Source: Qipengyuania qiaonensis
GTDB lineage: Bacteria; Pseudomonadota; Alphaproteobacteria; Sphingomonadales; Sphingomonadaceae
NCBI RefSeq assembly: GCF_019711515.1
Contig: NZ_JAIGNO010000005.1
Span: 1 to 64,000 of the forward strand
Reading direction: 5' to 3'
DNA: 64,000 bases
Part shown: piece by piece, positions 22,570-31,617 of the stretch
Layout of the letters: each line of letters opens with the position of its first letter
Position numbering within the stretch: position 1 is the first letter of the stretch
The notes under the pieces: generated by a model
The model's database searches: none
Told to the model about the DNA's origin: nothing
The model's input: only the letters and a program-made list of their open reading frames with translations
Program-made: the position numbers and the translations under genes

Positions 22570-23908
22570 CGAGCATCTCCGAAAGTGCGCGAAGACGCGC
22601 GGTGGTCTCCGCCAGCGGGGTGGCGGTGGAAAGGTCCTGGCGCAGGAAGTCCTCGATTGTGCCGCGCGCGCCGAGCGCGGCATCGGCAAGCGGATCCTGT
22701 CCAGGACTGTATTCGCCCATCTGAACCAGCAATTCGATATCCGCGAGCCGTGCCAAAGCGCGCCGCAGTCCTGCACCCGCAGCGCGGATCTCGGGCGGGG
22801 CGATGCGGCCGACCAGTCGCGAGAGACTCGCATTGACATCGATCGCCGGATAGTGGCCCGCGCCTGCAAGCTTGCGGTTGAGGTGGATGTGCCCATCGAG
22901 CAGCGAGCGCACTTCCTCGCCAACCGGGTCGCCTTCCTCGTCTTCGAGCAGGACGGTGTAGATCGCCGTGATCGCGCCTCTTGCATTGGTGCCGGCGCGC
23001 TCAAAGAGTACTGGGAGCTCGGCGAATAGCGACGGCGGATAGCCTCGCCGCACCGGAGGCTCGCCCGCCGCCAGACCGATCTCGCGCTGCGCGCGGGCGT
23101 AGCGAGTGATCGAATCCATCATCAGCACCACATGGCGACCGTCTTCGCGCAGACCCTCCGCGATGGCAGTGGCGACTTCGGCGGCATGGACGCGCTGCTT
23201 TGCCGGGCGGTCCGAGGTCGCAACCACCACCACCGCCTTGGCCAGACCCTCTTCACCAAGCGCATCCTCGATAAACTCGCGCACTTCGCGTCCGCGCTCT
23301 CCGATCAGCGCGATCACGAAGGCATCGGCCTCCGCATGCCGCGCGAGCATCGCCAAAAGGCTGCTCTTGCCGCTGCCGGCGCTGGCGAAAATGCCGATGC
23401 GTTGGCCCTGGCCGAGCGGCATCAGCGCATCGATCGCGCGGATCCCGGTTTCGACCTGGCGATCGATCGGGCTGCGTTCGAGCGGGCTGGGCGGAGCGGA
23501 GTGCAACGCGCGCTGGGGAAAGGCGGCGATCGGTCCCTGGCCGTCGAGCGGTTGCATGGCGCTGTCGACCACCCGGCCTAGCAGATGATCGCCATAGGGC
23601 ACGCGCGGTTCGCTGCGTGCCAGAACGATTTCGTCCGAAGGCGCGAGGCCACGCACGGGACCGAGGGGGGTGAGAACGGCTATCTCTCCGGCAAAGCCGA
23701 CCACTTCTGCGCTCAGTCCGGACCTCGACGAACCGCCGAACCGGCCGATCTCGCAGATATCTCCAATTCGCGCGCGCAGGCCCTCGACCCGCAAGGTCGT
23801 GCCCACCACTTCGACGAGCCTGCCGCGCTGCTCGACTAGCGGCGCTGCTTCGAGCGCTTCGGCCAATGCGGCGACGCGGTCATTGGGCATTCGGGCGGGG
23901 TCGTTCAT
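22562..23908 (-). CDS. sctN: T3SS ATPase SctN (YscN/FliI family)
   Basis: 448 aa, standard length. The Walker A motif is in FASAGSGKSSLLAML at about residues 174-188, the GERGREVREF segment follows, Walker B is in HVVLMMDSITRYARAQREI, and the FAELPVLFERAG region is characteristic of FliI/YscN ATPases. It forms the cytosolic hexamer that strips chaperones and unfolds substrates. It overlaps sctL by 4 nt (ATGA) and sctO by 8 nt. Confidence 0.97.
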   Translation of the reverse strand: MNDPARMPNDRVAALAEALEAAPLVEQRGRLVEVVGTTLRVEGLRARIGDICEIGRFGGSSRSGLSAEVVGFAGEIAVLTPLGPVRGLAPSDEIVLARSEPRVPYGDHLLGRVVDSAMQPLDGQGPIAAFPQRALHSAPPSPLERSPIDRQVETGIRAIDALMPLGQGQRIGIFASAGSGKSSLLAMLARHAEADAFVIALIGERGREVREFIEDALGEEGLAKAVVVVATSDRPAKQRVHAAEVATAIAEGLREDGRHVVLMMDSITRYARAQREIGLAAGEPPVRRGYPPSLFAELPVLFERAGTNARGAITAIYTVLLEDEEGDPVGEEVRSLLDGHIHLNRKLAGAGHYPAIDVNASLSRLVGRIAPPEIRAAGAGLRRALARLADIELLVQMGEYSPGQDPLADAALGARGTIEDFLRQDLSTATPLAETTARLRALSEMLDG

Positions 23909-24501
23909 GCCGCTTCCCCTACCTGCCAGCGCTCGGCAAGCCGCTCAAGCTGAAGCTCGAGACTGGCGACGACCCGCCCCGCACTGCCTTCGATCACGCA
24001 GTCGCCCGGTTCGAGCGCCTCGTCGGCTACCACCAGAGCGGCGATCTCCGAGGGCAAGCGTGCGGCGACCGTTTCGGCAAGAGCGGGAGCGACCAGGATG
24101 CGCTCGACGGCTTCAACGGGCATGCGGTCCATTGCCTTGCGCGCAAGCGCCGCGACACTGACATCATCATCGAGTTCGCCCAGAATATGCTTGATGGCCA
24201 TAAACGCCAGCCGCCCGATATCCTCGCGCAGTTCTTTCTGCGCTGCGGCGATTTTCTCGATGGCGGGCGCGAGCTGCCCGGCGGCGAAGGTATCGCGTTC
24301 GGCGAGCACCTGGGCGCGGGCTTCGTTCCGCCCTTCGACTATCGCCATGGCCCGCGCGGATTTTGCGCCAGCCAGGATCGCGGCAGCTTCCTCGAGTACA
24401 TCGCCCGCCTTGCGCAGTTCGCGCGTTTCGCTGGCAGGAATGATCCGCGATTGCCCGAAAAGCGCGCTCGCCTCGCCGGTGGTGAAAAGGCGATAGGTCA
24501 T
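23905..24501 (-). CDS. sctL: T3SS ATPase regulator/stator SctL (YscL/OrgB/FliH-like)
   Basis: 198 aa. An N-terminal polar region, then a long helix with Ala/Glu periodicity (AAAILAGAKSARAMAIVEG, KIAAAQKELREDIGRLAFMA), and a C-terminal FliH-like domain (LALPSEIAALVVADEALEPG style, GDCVIEGSAGRVVASLELQL), where the phrase about D-C-x-I-E-x-x-x-G-x-V-x-A is typical of SctL/FliH. It binds SctN and tethers it to SctQ/SctK. It starts in an ATGA overlap with sctK and ends in one with sctN, matching the orgA-orgB gene order. Confidence 0.88.
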   Translation of the reverse strand: MTYRLFTTGEASALFGQSRIIPASETRELRKAGDVLEEAAAILAGAKSARAMAIVEGRNEARAQVLAERDTFAAGQLAPAIEKIAAAQKELREDIGRLAFMAIKHILGELDDDVSVAALARKAMDRMPVEAVERILVAPALAETVAARLPSEIAALVVADEALEPGDCVIEGSAGRVVASLELQLERLAERWQVGEAA

Positions 24502-25022
24502 GACGACACCTGCTCGTTCTGCCGTTCCTCGCCGTAGAACCGCCAGGCGAGATCACAGACACTGCGGGCCTCGCCGTATCTTTCCTGCGCATCTTCGAGC
24601 AATTGCGCGCCGTATTCGCGCAGCGCCGATGCCGTGAGCGTTTCGGGTTCGCACCTTGTCTTCAACTGATCGCCGCACGCATCGAGAACGCGATCGACGA
24701 GGCCATCGCCGAATTGATCCGCCAGCCGCCTGATCTTGGCGCCATCGAGCGTGTGAAGGAGGATGGGAGCAGCGGCGGTGAGACCGGCAATCGCCGCCAG
24801 CCGCCGCCGGTCGAGCATCTCGTCGAACTCCCATTCGGGCATGGTGGCCAGCTGTGCAAAGGTCATGTCACAGCCGCAGCGCCTGGCAACATAGCGTCCG
24901 GCGCGAGCGGTCATTGCGATACCTGCAGCGCGCGCGCGCGCGGTCGCACCCCGCTGCCGCAAAGCCAGATAACGTTCGTGCAGCCGCGCGCGCGGTGTTC
25001 GCGCCAGAACGTCGTCAGCCAT
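24498..25022 (-). CDS. sctK: T3SS sorting-platform protein SctK (OrgA/YscK-like)
   Basis: 174 aa, cytosolic. Sequence conservation of SctK is low in general; this call rests mainly on position between sctJ and sctL, as in prgK-orgA-orgB. Features are an N-terminal basic helix region, PEWEFDEMLDRRRLAAIAGL, ILLHTLDGAKIRRLADQFGD and a C-terminal helical tail ending near AWRFYGEERQ. SctK caps the sorting platform pods below SctD. It overlaps sctJ by 8 nt and sctL by 4 nt. Confidence 0.75.
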   Translation of the reverse strand: MADDVLARTPRARLHERYLALRQRGATARARAAGIAMTARAGRYVARRCGCDMTFAQLATMPEWEFDEMLDRRRLAAIAGLTAAAPILLHTLDGAKIRRLADQFGDGLVDRVLDACGDQLKTRCEPETLTASALREYGAQLLEDAQERYGEARSVCDLAWRFYGEERQNEQVSS

Positions 25023-25776
25023 CGGACCTCCCGAACCGGGTGGCTAAACTGCCCGAATGGCCAGCTTTGCCCCGGCTTCGGCGCACCTGCCACATGCGCC
25101 AGCCGCCTGCGAGCGCGAGCAAGATCGCCAGTACGGCGACGAGCACCCGCATCCAGCCGGCCGGCGCGAGCCCGTCGGCCTCTGGCGGGGCAACCGGCGC
25201 GGCGGCCGGGACCATCACGACCGAAACGCGGTCATAGCTGATCCCTTCTATCGAGTTGGCGACCAAGGTTTTGATCGCGCCGGTCTGGTTCTCCACCTGA
25301 AAGCCCGGGCGGTACTTTACGAAGACCGATGCCGAAGAGGGCGGGGCCTCGTTCGACAGCGGATCGGGCTCGGGCAAGGTCAGGTGGACCCGCGCCTGCA
25401 CGACGCCGTCAATCGCCGAGACGGTTTGCGAAAGCTCCTGCGAGAGTCCGAAGATCAGCCGAGCACGTTCCTCGAGCGGGGAGGAGGTGAAGCCTTCCTT
25501 CTCGAACACCTCGCCCAGCGAGACGAAGTTCTCTCCCGGCAAGCCCTGTTCGCGCAGGATCGACACCGATTCGGCAAAGTCTCCATCGGCAACGCCCACG
25601 GTCCAGGTGCCTTCGTCCCCGCCGCTCTTGTTGGCGTCGATCCCGTTTTCGGCAAGCGCGGCGACAATGGCGTTCGCCTGCTCCTCGTTGAGTTCGCGAT
25701 GCAACTCTTGCTCGCCGCAAGCTGCAAGAGCGAGCGCTGCGGCGAGCGGGAAGAGAGAACAGAGGCGCTTGGTCAT
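25015..25776 (-). CDS. sctJ: T3SS inner-ring lipoprotein SctJ (YscJ/PrgK/EscJ family)
   Basis: 253 aa from ATG 25776. Lipoprotein signal MTKRLCSLFPLAAALALAAC with lipobox LAAC, so lipidated Cys20. The periplasmic ring domains show NAIVAALAENGIDANKSGGD, QGLPGENFVSLGEVFEKEGF and ARLIFGLSQELSQTVSAIDG with VVQARVHLTLPEPD, all diagnostic of YscJ/FliF-like secretin-ring proteins. One C-terminal transmembrane helix (RVLVAVLAILLALAGGW) precedes a basic tail. It lies 5 nt after sctI. The longer frame to 25854 overlaps sctI and is not the start. Confidence 0.96.
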   Translation of the reverse strand: MTKRLCSLFPLAAALALAACGEQELHRELNEEQANAIVAALAENGIDANKSGGDEGTWTVGVADGDFAESVSILREQGLPGENFVSLGEVFEKEGFTSSPLEERARLIFGLSQELSQTVSAIDGVVQARVHLTLPEPDPLSNEAPPSSASVFVKYRPGFQVENQTGAIKTLVANSIEGISYDRVSVVMVPAAAPVAPPEADGLAPAGWMRVLVAVLAILLALAGGWRMWQVRRSRGKAGHSGSLATRFGRSDG

Positions 25777-25781
25777 GGGAT

Positions 25782-26219
25782 TTATCCCTGCTGCCGGAAC
25801 AGCTGTTGAACGCCATCCGCGCTGCGATTGGCGATGTTGCTGGTGAGCTGACACTGGAACATGAATTCCTGACAGCGCATCGTGAGGTTGACGATTTCTC
25901 CTGGGGTCAGCTGGCCATCGCTCGCCTCCGCAGAGCGGGCATAATCGGCGACCGATTTGGCCTGCGCGTCGACGCTGTCGAGCGTGTCGAACAAACCGTT
26001 CATCACTTTCGAGACCTCTCCGGTGCCGGTCAACGGGGCGGCGTGTCCCGCAGCCTGAAGCGCGGCATCGAAGCGGGCCTGAGCCACGGGCTGCGGCTGG
26101 AGGCCTCCAGCCGCACCGCCGCCAGGGGCACCGAGTTCGATGGGACGCGCGGTCGCTGCGCCGCCACCGCCGGATGCCGCCGCACTGGCTGCCGCGATTG
26201 CAGTGAGGGGGTCAGCCAT
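25782..26219 (-). CDS. sctI: T3SS inner-rod protein SctI (PrgJ/YscI-like)
   Basis: 145 aa. The N-terminal half is low-complexity Ala/Gly/Pro. The C-terminal half forms the conserved amphipathic helix of inner-rod proteins: SDGQLTPGEIVNLTMRCQEF, then MFQCQLTSNIANRSADGVQQ and LFRQQG. The L/M-x-x-Q-x-x-x-x-x-x-x-Q pattern followed by a terminal hydrophobic-Arg end is usual. SctI anchors the needle to the export gate. The order sctD-sctF-sctI-sctJ equals prgH-I-J-K. Confidence 0.85.
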   Translation of the reverse strand: MADPLTAIAAASAAASGGGGAATARPIELGAPGGGAAGGLQPQPVAQARFDAALQAAGHAAPLTGTGEVSKVMNGLFDTLDSVDAQAKSVADYARSAEASDGQLTPGEIVNLTMRCQEFMFQCQLTSNIANRSADGVQQLFRQQG

Positions 26220-26220
26220 A

Positions 26221-26517
26221 TCAGTTCTTCCGTGCCATGGTCTCGAGCGCCTTGGATACGCTATCGAGCGAGGTGTGCGAGCTTTGCGACATGAAGCTCA
26301 TGCGCATGCTGTCGGCGGTCAGCATCGTAATCTGCGATGGCGTATCCGAACCTTCGGTCAGCTGATCAGCACGCGCTTCGATCTTGCTCGCCTGGTTGTC
26401 GAGCGCGCTGCCCCAGGCCGAGGCAAAGGCTTCGAACCAGTTCGAAGTGGCCCGGCGCGTCTGTCCGGTCGCCGGTGCGGCAGCGAGATTGCCGAGCTGG
26501 GTGTTGACGTCGGTCAT
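26221..26517 (-). CDS. sctF: Probable T3SS needle subunit SctF
   Basis: 98 aa, small and helical, no signal peptide. It has a helix around NWFEAFASAWGSALDNQASK IEARADQL and a second one from residue 60 to the end (ITMLTADSMRMSFMSQSSHT; SLDSVSKALETMARKN), joined by the turn EGSDTPSQ, as in the helical hairpin of needle subunits. The sequence itself is not clearly recognisable as YscF/PrgI, so the call relies on size, hairpin layout and the prgH-I-J-K order. It overlaps sctD by 4 nt and is followed by sctI after 1 nt. Confidence 0.65.
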   Translation of the reverse strand: MTDVNTQLGNLAAAPATGQTRRATSNWFEAFASAWGSALDNQASKIEARADQLTEGSDTPSQITMLTADSMRMSFMSQSSHTSLDSVSKALETMARKN

Positions 26518-27797
26518 GTCCTGTCTCCTTGGTTGACTATGGGAGTGGTTGCGGGTTGCGTAGGCGCGCGCGCAGCGGAGTTTTCGCCTTGCGTTGACGT
26601 GGTTTCCGGGGCGCTTTCGACCTGCGATGCGGCTCCGGGATCGACCAGCAGCCGTTCGATCTGGTTGTTGCGTCTGAGCGAGATATTGCCGTTACGGATC
26701 GAGAGAATTTCATGGCCTGTGGGCAGCACCGCGCCTTCGAACCAGTGCGAGCCGTCGGCGGTCACGAGATAGCCGGGATTGCCGTTGACATAGGTGGCCA
26801 GACCATAACGTTCCGAATTGAAGAAATAGGCGAGGTCGTTGGGGCCGCGCGTGTGCGTCAGTTCGAACCGCACGCGGCGCAGGGCAGGCAAATCGGACTT
26901 GAGCCTGTCTTCGAGCTCGACCTGGCGGTCGACGGGAAGATACTCGGATTCTATCGCCACAGCGCCGAGTCCCTTGGCACGCGCCTCGGCGTCGATGCCC
27001 TCGGCGGCGAGAATATCGGTGACTGCGCGCGCCAGCGCCTCGTTTGTGTCGACATCGAGCCGCGCCTGCGGAAATTTGTCCGCGACCAGTTTGCGCAGTT
27101 CGGCCAAGCGGATATCGTCGGCCACTGCGCCGCTGAAAACCAGAAACTCACCGGTCGGATCAGGAGCGACGGTCACACCGATAAAGCCGGCGGCAGCAAG
27201 GCTTGCCTTCGCGCTTTCGGGCCCTTGAAGGCCGCGCGTCGTATAGTCACGGATCGGCCCCAGCGCGAGGAAGAAGGCAAGGAGAAGCGCCGGAAGCAGC
27301 ATGGCGGCGGGGTGCTTGGCCCATCCGGGAATGTAGCGGCTCAGCGAATAGGCGCGGCTGCGCGCCTGCTCGACCGGAGCCATGCGCTCGCTTTGAACCG
27401 GCGGGGGGCTCGCGTGGAACGGAACCAGCTGCCCGGCAAGCTCTTCGGCTTCATCCCAGCGAGCATGCCCATCCTCTCCCACTGCAAAGCGATATTCGCC
27501 CAGCGCCAGCGGGACGAAGGCGGGCAGGAGGAGCGGCTGATCGGGTTGTAGAGCCTGGCCCAGAAGGTGCGCTTCGCCTGCCTTCAGGCTGATACGTAGG
27601 CGTCCATCCTCGGTCTGCAGTTCGATCCGGCAGCCGCGCGTGTTCGTGCCGCGCAGGACGATATCGTTGTCGAGCCCATGGCCCAGTGTCAGCAGACGCC
27701 CGGGCGGAAGCGTGAACTGTGCACCGTTGAGCCGTCCTCCAAACACACGCAGGACGAAGTCGTTGGTGCGATCGAGGATGGGCACGGGGTTGTTCAC
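26514..27797 (-). CDS. sctD: T3SS inner-membrane outer-ring protein SctD (YscD/PrgH-like)
   Basis: 427 aa. GTG start at 27797 overlapping the sctC stop. The N-terminal cytosolic FHA-like domain (about residues 12-110) includes LRVFGGRLNGAQFTLPPGRL and TLGHGLDNDIVLRGTNTRGC, one transmembrane helix at about 165-187 (PAAMLLPALLLAFFLALGPI), and a periplasmic ring-building region with VAIESEYLPVDRQVELEDRL. The C-terminal 40 residues are Thr/Pro/Ala-rich. SctD links the SctC secretin to the SctJ ring and, through its FHA domain, to SctK. Confidence 0.88.
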   Translation of the reverse strand: MNNPVPILDRTNDFVLRVFGGRLNGAQFTLPPGRLLTLGHGLDNDIVLRGTNTRGCRIELQTEDGRLRISLKAGEAHLLGQALQPDQPLLLPAFVPLALGEYRFAVGEDGHARWDEAEELAGQLVPFHASPPPVQSERMAPVEQARSRAYSLSRYIPGWAKHPAAMLLPALLLAFFLALGPIRDYTTRGLQGPESAKASLAAAGFIGVTVAPDPTGEFLVFSGAVADDIRLAELRKLVADKFPQARLDVDTNEALARAVTDILAAEGIDAEARAKGLGAVAIESEYLPVDRQVELEDRLKSDLPALRRVRFELTHTRGPNDLAYFFNSERYGLATYVNGNPGYLVTADGSHWFEGAVLPTGHEILSIRNGNISLRRNNQIERLLVDPGAASQVESAPETTSTQGENSAARAPTQPATTPIVNQGDRT

Positions 27798-29647
27798 GGT
27801 CGAGCTTGCTCCCGTCCGCGTTCGAGCCGGGCCTTGCGGCGCTGCTCGATCTCGTCTTCGTCTCCGCCCAGTTGTTGCAATTGCTCAAGCGGGATCGGAT
27901 CGCGCCGGGCAATCGCCGTGCCGGCTTCGCCCTGTCCGACAATTCGCGGTGTGAGCAGGAACAGGCGCTCGACCCGCGTCGACCCTTCGCGGCGCTTGCG
28001 GAAGATCTGGCCGAGCAGGGGAATGTCGCCGAGGATCGGAACCTTGCTGCGATATTCGAAGTCGGAATCGATCGTGATGCCGCCGATCAACAGGCTTTCG
28101 CCTTGGTTGATCACCGCCTGGCTGGCGACCCGCGAGCGGCGCAGAACGGGCAGGCCGTCGACCGATAGGGTGGTGGGCGAGCCGTCCTCGATATCGATCC
28201 TGAGGCGCACGCTGGGCAGGCCGTCTTGATAGACTATGGCCGGTGTCACGCGCAGCATTGTGCCGATATTGATCCGCTCGAGCCGGCTGATAGTGCCTTC
28301 GATCTCGACATAGATTTCCTGCATGCTGTCGAACAGTGCAGCGCGGTTGTCGAGGGTGATGAGCTGGGGGCGCGAGACGACGCTGACCGCGCCATTGCGC
28401 TCTAGCGCGGTAAGACGCGCGATGAAGGTGTTGCCCGATCCCGTCACGTAACTCCCCGCGATGTTGGGATCGGAGAAATCGGGCACCGGAGCCGACGATT
28501 GACCGCCGAAGAGCAAGTCGAGCCCGTCGACCGAAATGTCGAAATCAATCCCGAGATCTTCGAGCCGATCGACATTGAGGTCGATAATCGCGGCTTCGAT
28601 CTCCACCATTTGCGGCGGCTGGTCGAGCGCGGTGATGATCCCTTCATAGACCTCCATAGATTCGGGTCGGTCGCGTACGATCAGCGCGTTCTGGGTGTCG
28701 TCGACCTCAATCCGGGGGCCGTTGACCCCGCGCGGGATTTCCGAAACGACGCGCTCCTCGCGGAGATCACGCTCCGGGTCGGTGGGAACCAGAGCAATGC
28801 CATCGTCACCGAGCAGATCGAGCGTCGGGCGCAAGCCGCCGCGGAAGCGGTCGACGATATCGCCGCTGGTGCGCACCGTCTGCGGCAACTGACCATCGCC
28901 CATGATCCCGCTCAGGATACTGGCAATCCCGGGCACGCGCGACTGGGTGTCGCCGACACGGATGAAAGTGTCGTTGGCCGAGGCATAGCGGAGAAAAAAG
29001 ATACGTACCTCGTACGGCTCGCGGACACTCGCACGACGCAGGATTTCGGATTGCACCACGGCCATGCTGGTGCCTTGGCGCGAGTTGGGGTCGATCGGCG
29101 AAATCACGCCGTCCTCCGAACCATCGGCGAACGGAGCGCGATTGCGCCCGGCGATGTCGGCGACCTGCTGAAGGAAGGCCGGAACGCCGGTCGCGCTGAT
29201 CCCGCCGCCACTGGCGGAGATCGAATTGTTGCGGTCGAGCATTCCCAATCGCCGTGCTTCGCCCGCGACTGCCGCAGCGTTGATGCCGTCGAAGCGCCGG
29301 GTCGAGATGTCGCGCGCGGAATAGAACCGGATGACCGAACGGTCGTAGTAGCCCACCAGGTTGAAGGCGGTGCTGACCTGCTGCCACACTTCGGAGACCG
29401 TCCCGCGGAATTGGCCATTGACCTGCTGTCCGCGCAACGAGTTGCTGACCTGCACCCGAAAACCGCCTTCGGAGAAGAGCCTCTCGAGGAAATCGGGCAG
29501 CGCGGTGCCGCGAGCGGTGATGTTCACCGAAGCATCGGAGGAAGGCACGTCGGCGGCTCGAGAGCTGTGCGGCGCTCCGGTTGCTGCAATCAGAAGAATA
29601 GCAAGGGTCGCGGCTACGCCGCTAAAGTTACGCAATCGAATTTTCAT
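27794..29647 (-). CDS. sctC: T3SS outer-membrane secretin SctC (YscC/InvG family)
   Basis: 617 aa from ATG 29647, which overlaps the sctV stop (ATGA). Signal peptide with the hydrophobic core GVAATLAILLIAATG and cut near SRA-ADV. N0/N1/N3 periplasmic domains are visible by LPDFLERLFSEGGFRVQVS, VSTAFNLVGYYDRSVIRFYS, and LIVRDRPESMEVYEGIITAL with LDQPPQMVEIEAAIIDLNV. The secretin core follows: VVSRPQLITLDNRAALFDS, LLIGGITIDSDFEYRSKVPI, LGDIPLLGQIFRKR, and the conserved RLFLLTPRIV. It forms the outer-membrane ring of the injectisome. No dedicated pilotin was found in this window. Confidence 0.95.
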   Translation of the reverse strand: MKIRLRNFSGVAATLAILLIAATGAPHSSRAADVPSSDASVNITARGTALPDFLERLFSEGGFRVQVSNSLRGQQVNGQFRGTVSEVWQQVSTAFNLVGYYDRSVIRFYSARDISTRRFDGINAAAVAGEARRLGMLDRNNSISASGGGISATGVPAFLQQVADIAGRNRAPFADGSEDGVISPIDPNSRQGTSMAVVQSEILRRASVREPYEVRIFFLRYASANDTFIRVGDTQSRVPGIASILSGIMGDGQLPQTVRTSGDIVDRFRGGLRPTLDLLGDDGIALVPTDPERDLREERVVSEIPRGVNGPRIEVDDTQNALIVRDRPESMEVYEGIITALDQPPQMVEIEAAIIDLNVDRLEDLGIDFDISVDGLDLLFGGQSSAPVPDFSDPNIAGSYVTGSGNTFIARLTALERNGAVSVVSRPQLITLDNRAALFDSMQEIYVEIEGTISRLERINIGTMLRVTPAIVYQDGLPSVRLRIDIEDGSPTTLSVDGLPVLRRSRVASQAVINQGESLLIGGITIDSDFEYRSKVPILGDIPLLGQIFRKRREGSTRVERLFLLTPRIVGQGEAGTAIARRDPIPLEQLQQLGGDEDEIEQRRKARLERGREQARP

Positions 29648-31617
29648 GCAGAGATCATCCCCGTTTTCTCTTCCTGCAAAGACGGCGCCCACCGCAGTTC
29701 CGCCGCTACGTCGAGCGGGATGGTCGGAACGAGTTCGTTGAACGAGAGCACGGGCAGATCGGGCAGGTCCGCCGCCAGCAGCAGCCGCAGCGGCCGCCGC
29801 AGATCGCGCGCGGTCAGCAACGTGGCTGCGCCGCAATTCGCCATCTCGCGCTCAATCATGTCGATCAGGTTGCGCATTTCGACCGGGGTTATGGCCAGTC
29901 GGGGTGTTCCCTCGACCTCGGTCAGTGTCTGGCGAATTGAGTTTTCCGCTTCGCTGCCGATCATCATCACTGCGAGGCGTCCGTCCTTGACCAGCGGAGC
30001 GACGATCTGGCGCCGGATCGCGGGCCTGACCGCCTGGAGCAGCGCGCCCGGATCGCGGTTCTGCTGGCCGGCGTTTGCCAGCGCCTGGACCACGCCCAAG
30101 TGGTTGCGCAGCGAAACCCCTTCATCGAGTAGCATGCGCAGCACTTCGGCGATGACGGCGGTCGGCAGGTTGCGCACCGCTTCCTTGACCACTTCGGGAT
30201 AATCCTCGCCCAGCCAGTTGAGCAGGTCGGTCGCTTCCTGAAGGCCGAGGAACACCGGCAGATGGCGGCGGAGTTCACGACCAATCGGGCGCACATGTTC
30301 GGCTTCGTCCACCGTCTGGTCGACCGGTAGCGGACCTCCGCTCAAGGGCGCACCGTGGGCATCGATGCTCCAGCCTTCGTTCTGCCCCGGTTCGGCAGCC
30401 AACCGGACGATTCGGGCATTGGGAAGCCGCAGGCCGTACTCCTCAACGATGGCGCGACATTCCTCGCGCACCGCGTCGGACAGTCGGCCAAAGCGCGCGG
30501 GGTCGACATCGGCTGCAAGTCTCAGATTGATAACCAGCGGCATCGCGGCTTCAAGCCTGGGCTGTTCGATATCGAACACTCCATCGGCGTCCTCGCAGGC
30601 CGGCTCGATGCCGGCAAAGGCCAGCGCGCGCTCCTTGATCGACGGAACAAGGAAAGCGCCGCCCACCGCCATTGCGGTCGCGATGGCAAGGAAGGTCAAC
30701 GCCGGGAAGCCGGGAATCAGTGCCATGAGCAGGCACATACCGGCCGCGATGAACAGCACGTGCGGCTTGCCCGCGACCTGTTTGGCGATGGCAGGCCCAA
30801 GGTCGCGCTCGGAAGTCTCATCGGTCGTGCGGGTCACGAGGAACCCTGCGGCCATCGCTGCGAACAATGCCGGGATTTGCGCAGCAAGGCCGTCACCGAT
30901 GGTCAAGATCGAGAATGTCGTGACCGCTGTCGCCATGTCCATGTCATGGTAGAGCATCCCGACCGCCAATCCGCCCAACAGGTTGACGATGACGATCACC
31001 AGACCTGCAATCGCATCGCCTTTGACGAACTTCATCGCTCCATCGAGGCTGCCGTGAAACTTGCTTTCCTGTTCGAGCTCATGCCGTTTGGCGCGGGCCT
31101 CGTCCTTGGACAGGATGCCTGAACGCAGATCGCTGTCGATTGAAAGCTGTTTGCCTGGCATCGCATCGAGACTGAAGCGCGCCGCCACTTCGGCGACGCG
31201 CTCGGCGCCTTTCGATACGACAATGAACTGCACCAGGGTGATGATAATGAAGACGACCAACCCGACTACGAGATTGCCTCCCGAGACCATCCGCCCGAAA
31301 CGCTCGATAATCTGGCCCCCTTCCGCCTCGGTCAGGATCAGCCGCGTCGTGGCGATGCTGAGCGCCAACCGAAACAGGGTTGCTAGCAGCAGGACGGTCG
31401 GGAAAGTGCTGAAATCGAGCGGCTTTACGACGTAGAGTGCGCTCAGAATCAGGAGAATGCCGATGGCTATGTTGACACCGATCAGCAGATCGAGTGCCGC
31501 CGGGGGCATCGGCAGGATAAGGAGCGCGACCACCAGAACGAGCATCGACACCAGCAGCGCATCGGCTGCTCGAGTCGGTATCGGAAGGCCGGTCGCAAGC
31601 CTGCGCAGTGCAATCAC
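29644..31617 (-). CDS. sctV: T3SS export gate protein SctV (YscV/InvA/FlhA family)
   Basis: 657 aa, GTG start overlapping the transglycosylase stop. The N-terminal 310 residues hold eight transmembrane helices, with the conserved FHIPEP-like block (DLLIGVNIAIGILLILSALY; FPTVLLLATLFRLALSIATT), VVFIIITLVQFIVVSKGAER and AEVAARFSLDAMPGKQLSID. The cytosolic domain includes LVINLRLAADVDPARFGRLS and VAPLVKDGRLAVMMIGSEAE near the end. It builds the nonameric ring that passes substrates to the gate. It is the first structural gene of the operon after the transglycosylase. Confidence 0.97.
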   Translation of the reverse strand: MIALRRLATGLPIPTRAADALLVSMLVLVVALLILPMPPAALDLLIGVNIAIGILLILSALYVVKPLDFSTFPTVLLLATLFRLALSIATTRLILTEAEGGQIIERFGRMVSGGNLVVGLVVFIIITLVQFIVVSKGAERVAEVAARFSLDAMPGKQLSIDSDLRSGILSKDEARAKRHELEQESKFHGSLDGAMKFVKGDAIAGLVIVIVNLLGGLAVGMLYHDMDMATAVTTFSILTIGDGLAAQIPALFAAMAAGFLVTRTTDETSERDLGPAIAKQVAGKPHVLFIAAGMCLLMALIPGFPALTFLAIATAMAVGGAFLVPSIKERALAFAGIEPACEDADGVFDIEQPRLEAAMPLVINLRLAADVDPARFGRLSDAVREECRAIVEEYGLRLPNARIVRLAAEPGQNEGWSIDAHGAPLSGGPLPVDQTVDEAEHVRPIGRELRRHLPVFLGLQEATDLLNWLGEDYPEVVKEAVRNLPTAVIAEVLRMLLDEGVSLRNHLGVVQALANAGQQNRDPGALLQAVRPAIRRQIVAPLVKDGRLAVMMIGSEAENSIRQTLTEVEGTPRLAITPVEMRNLIDMIEREMANCGAATLLTARDLRRPLRLLLAADLPDLPVLSFNELVPTIPLDVAAELRWAPSLQEEKTGMISA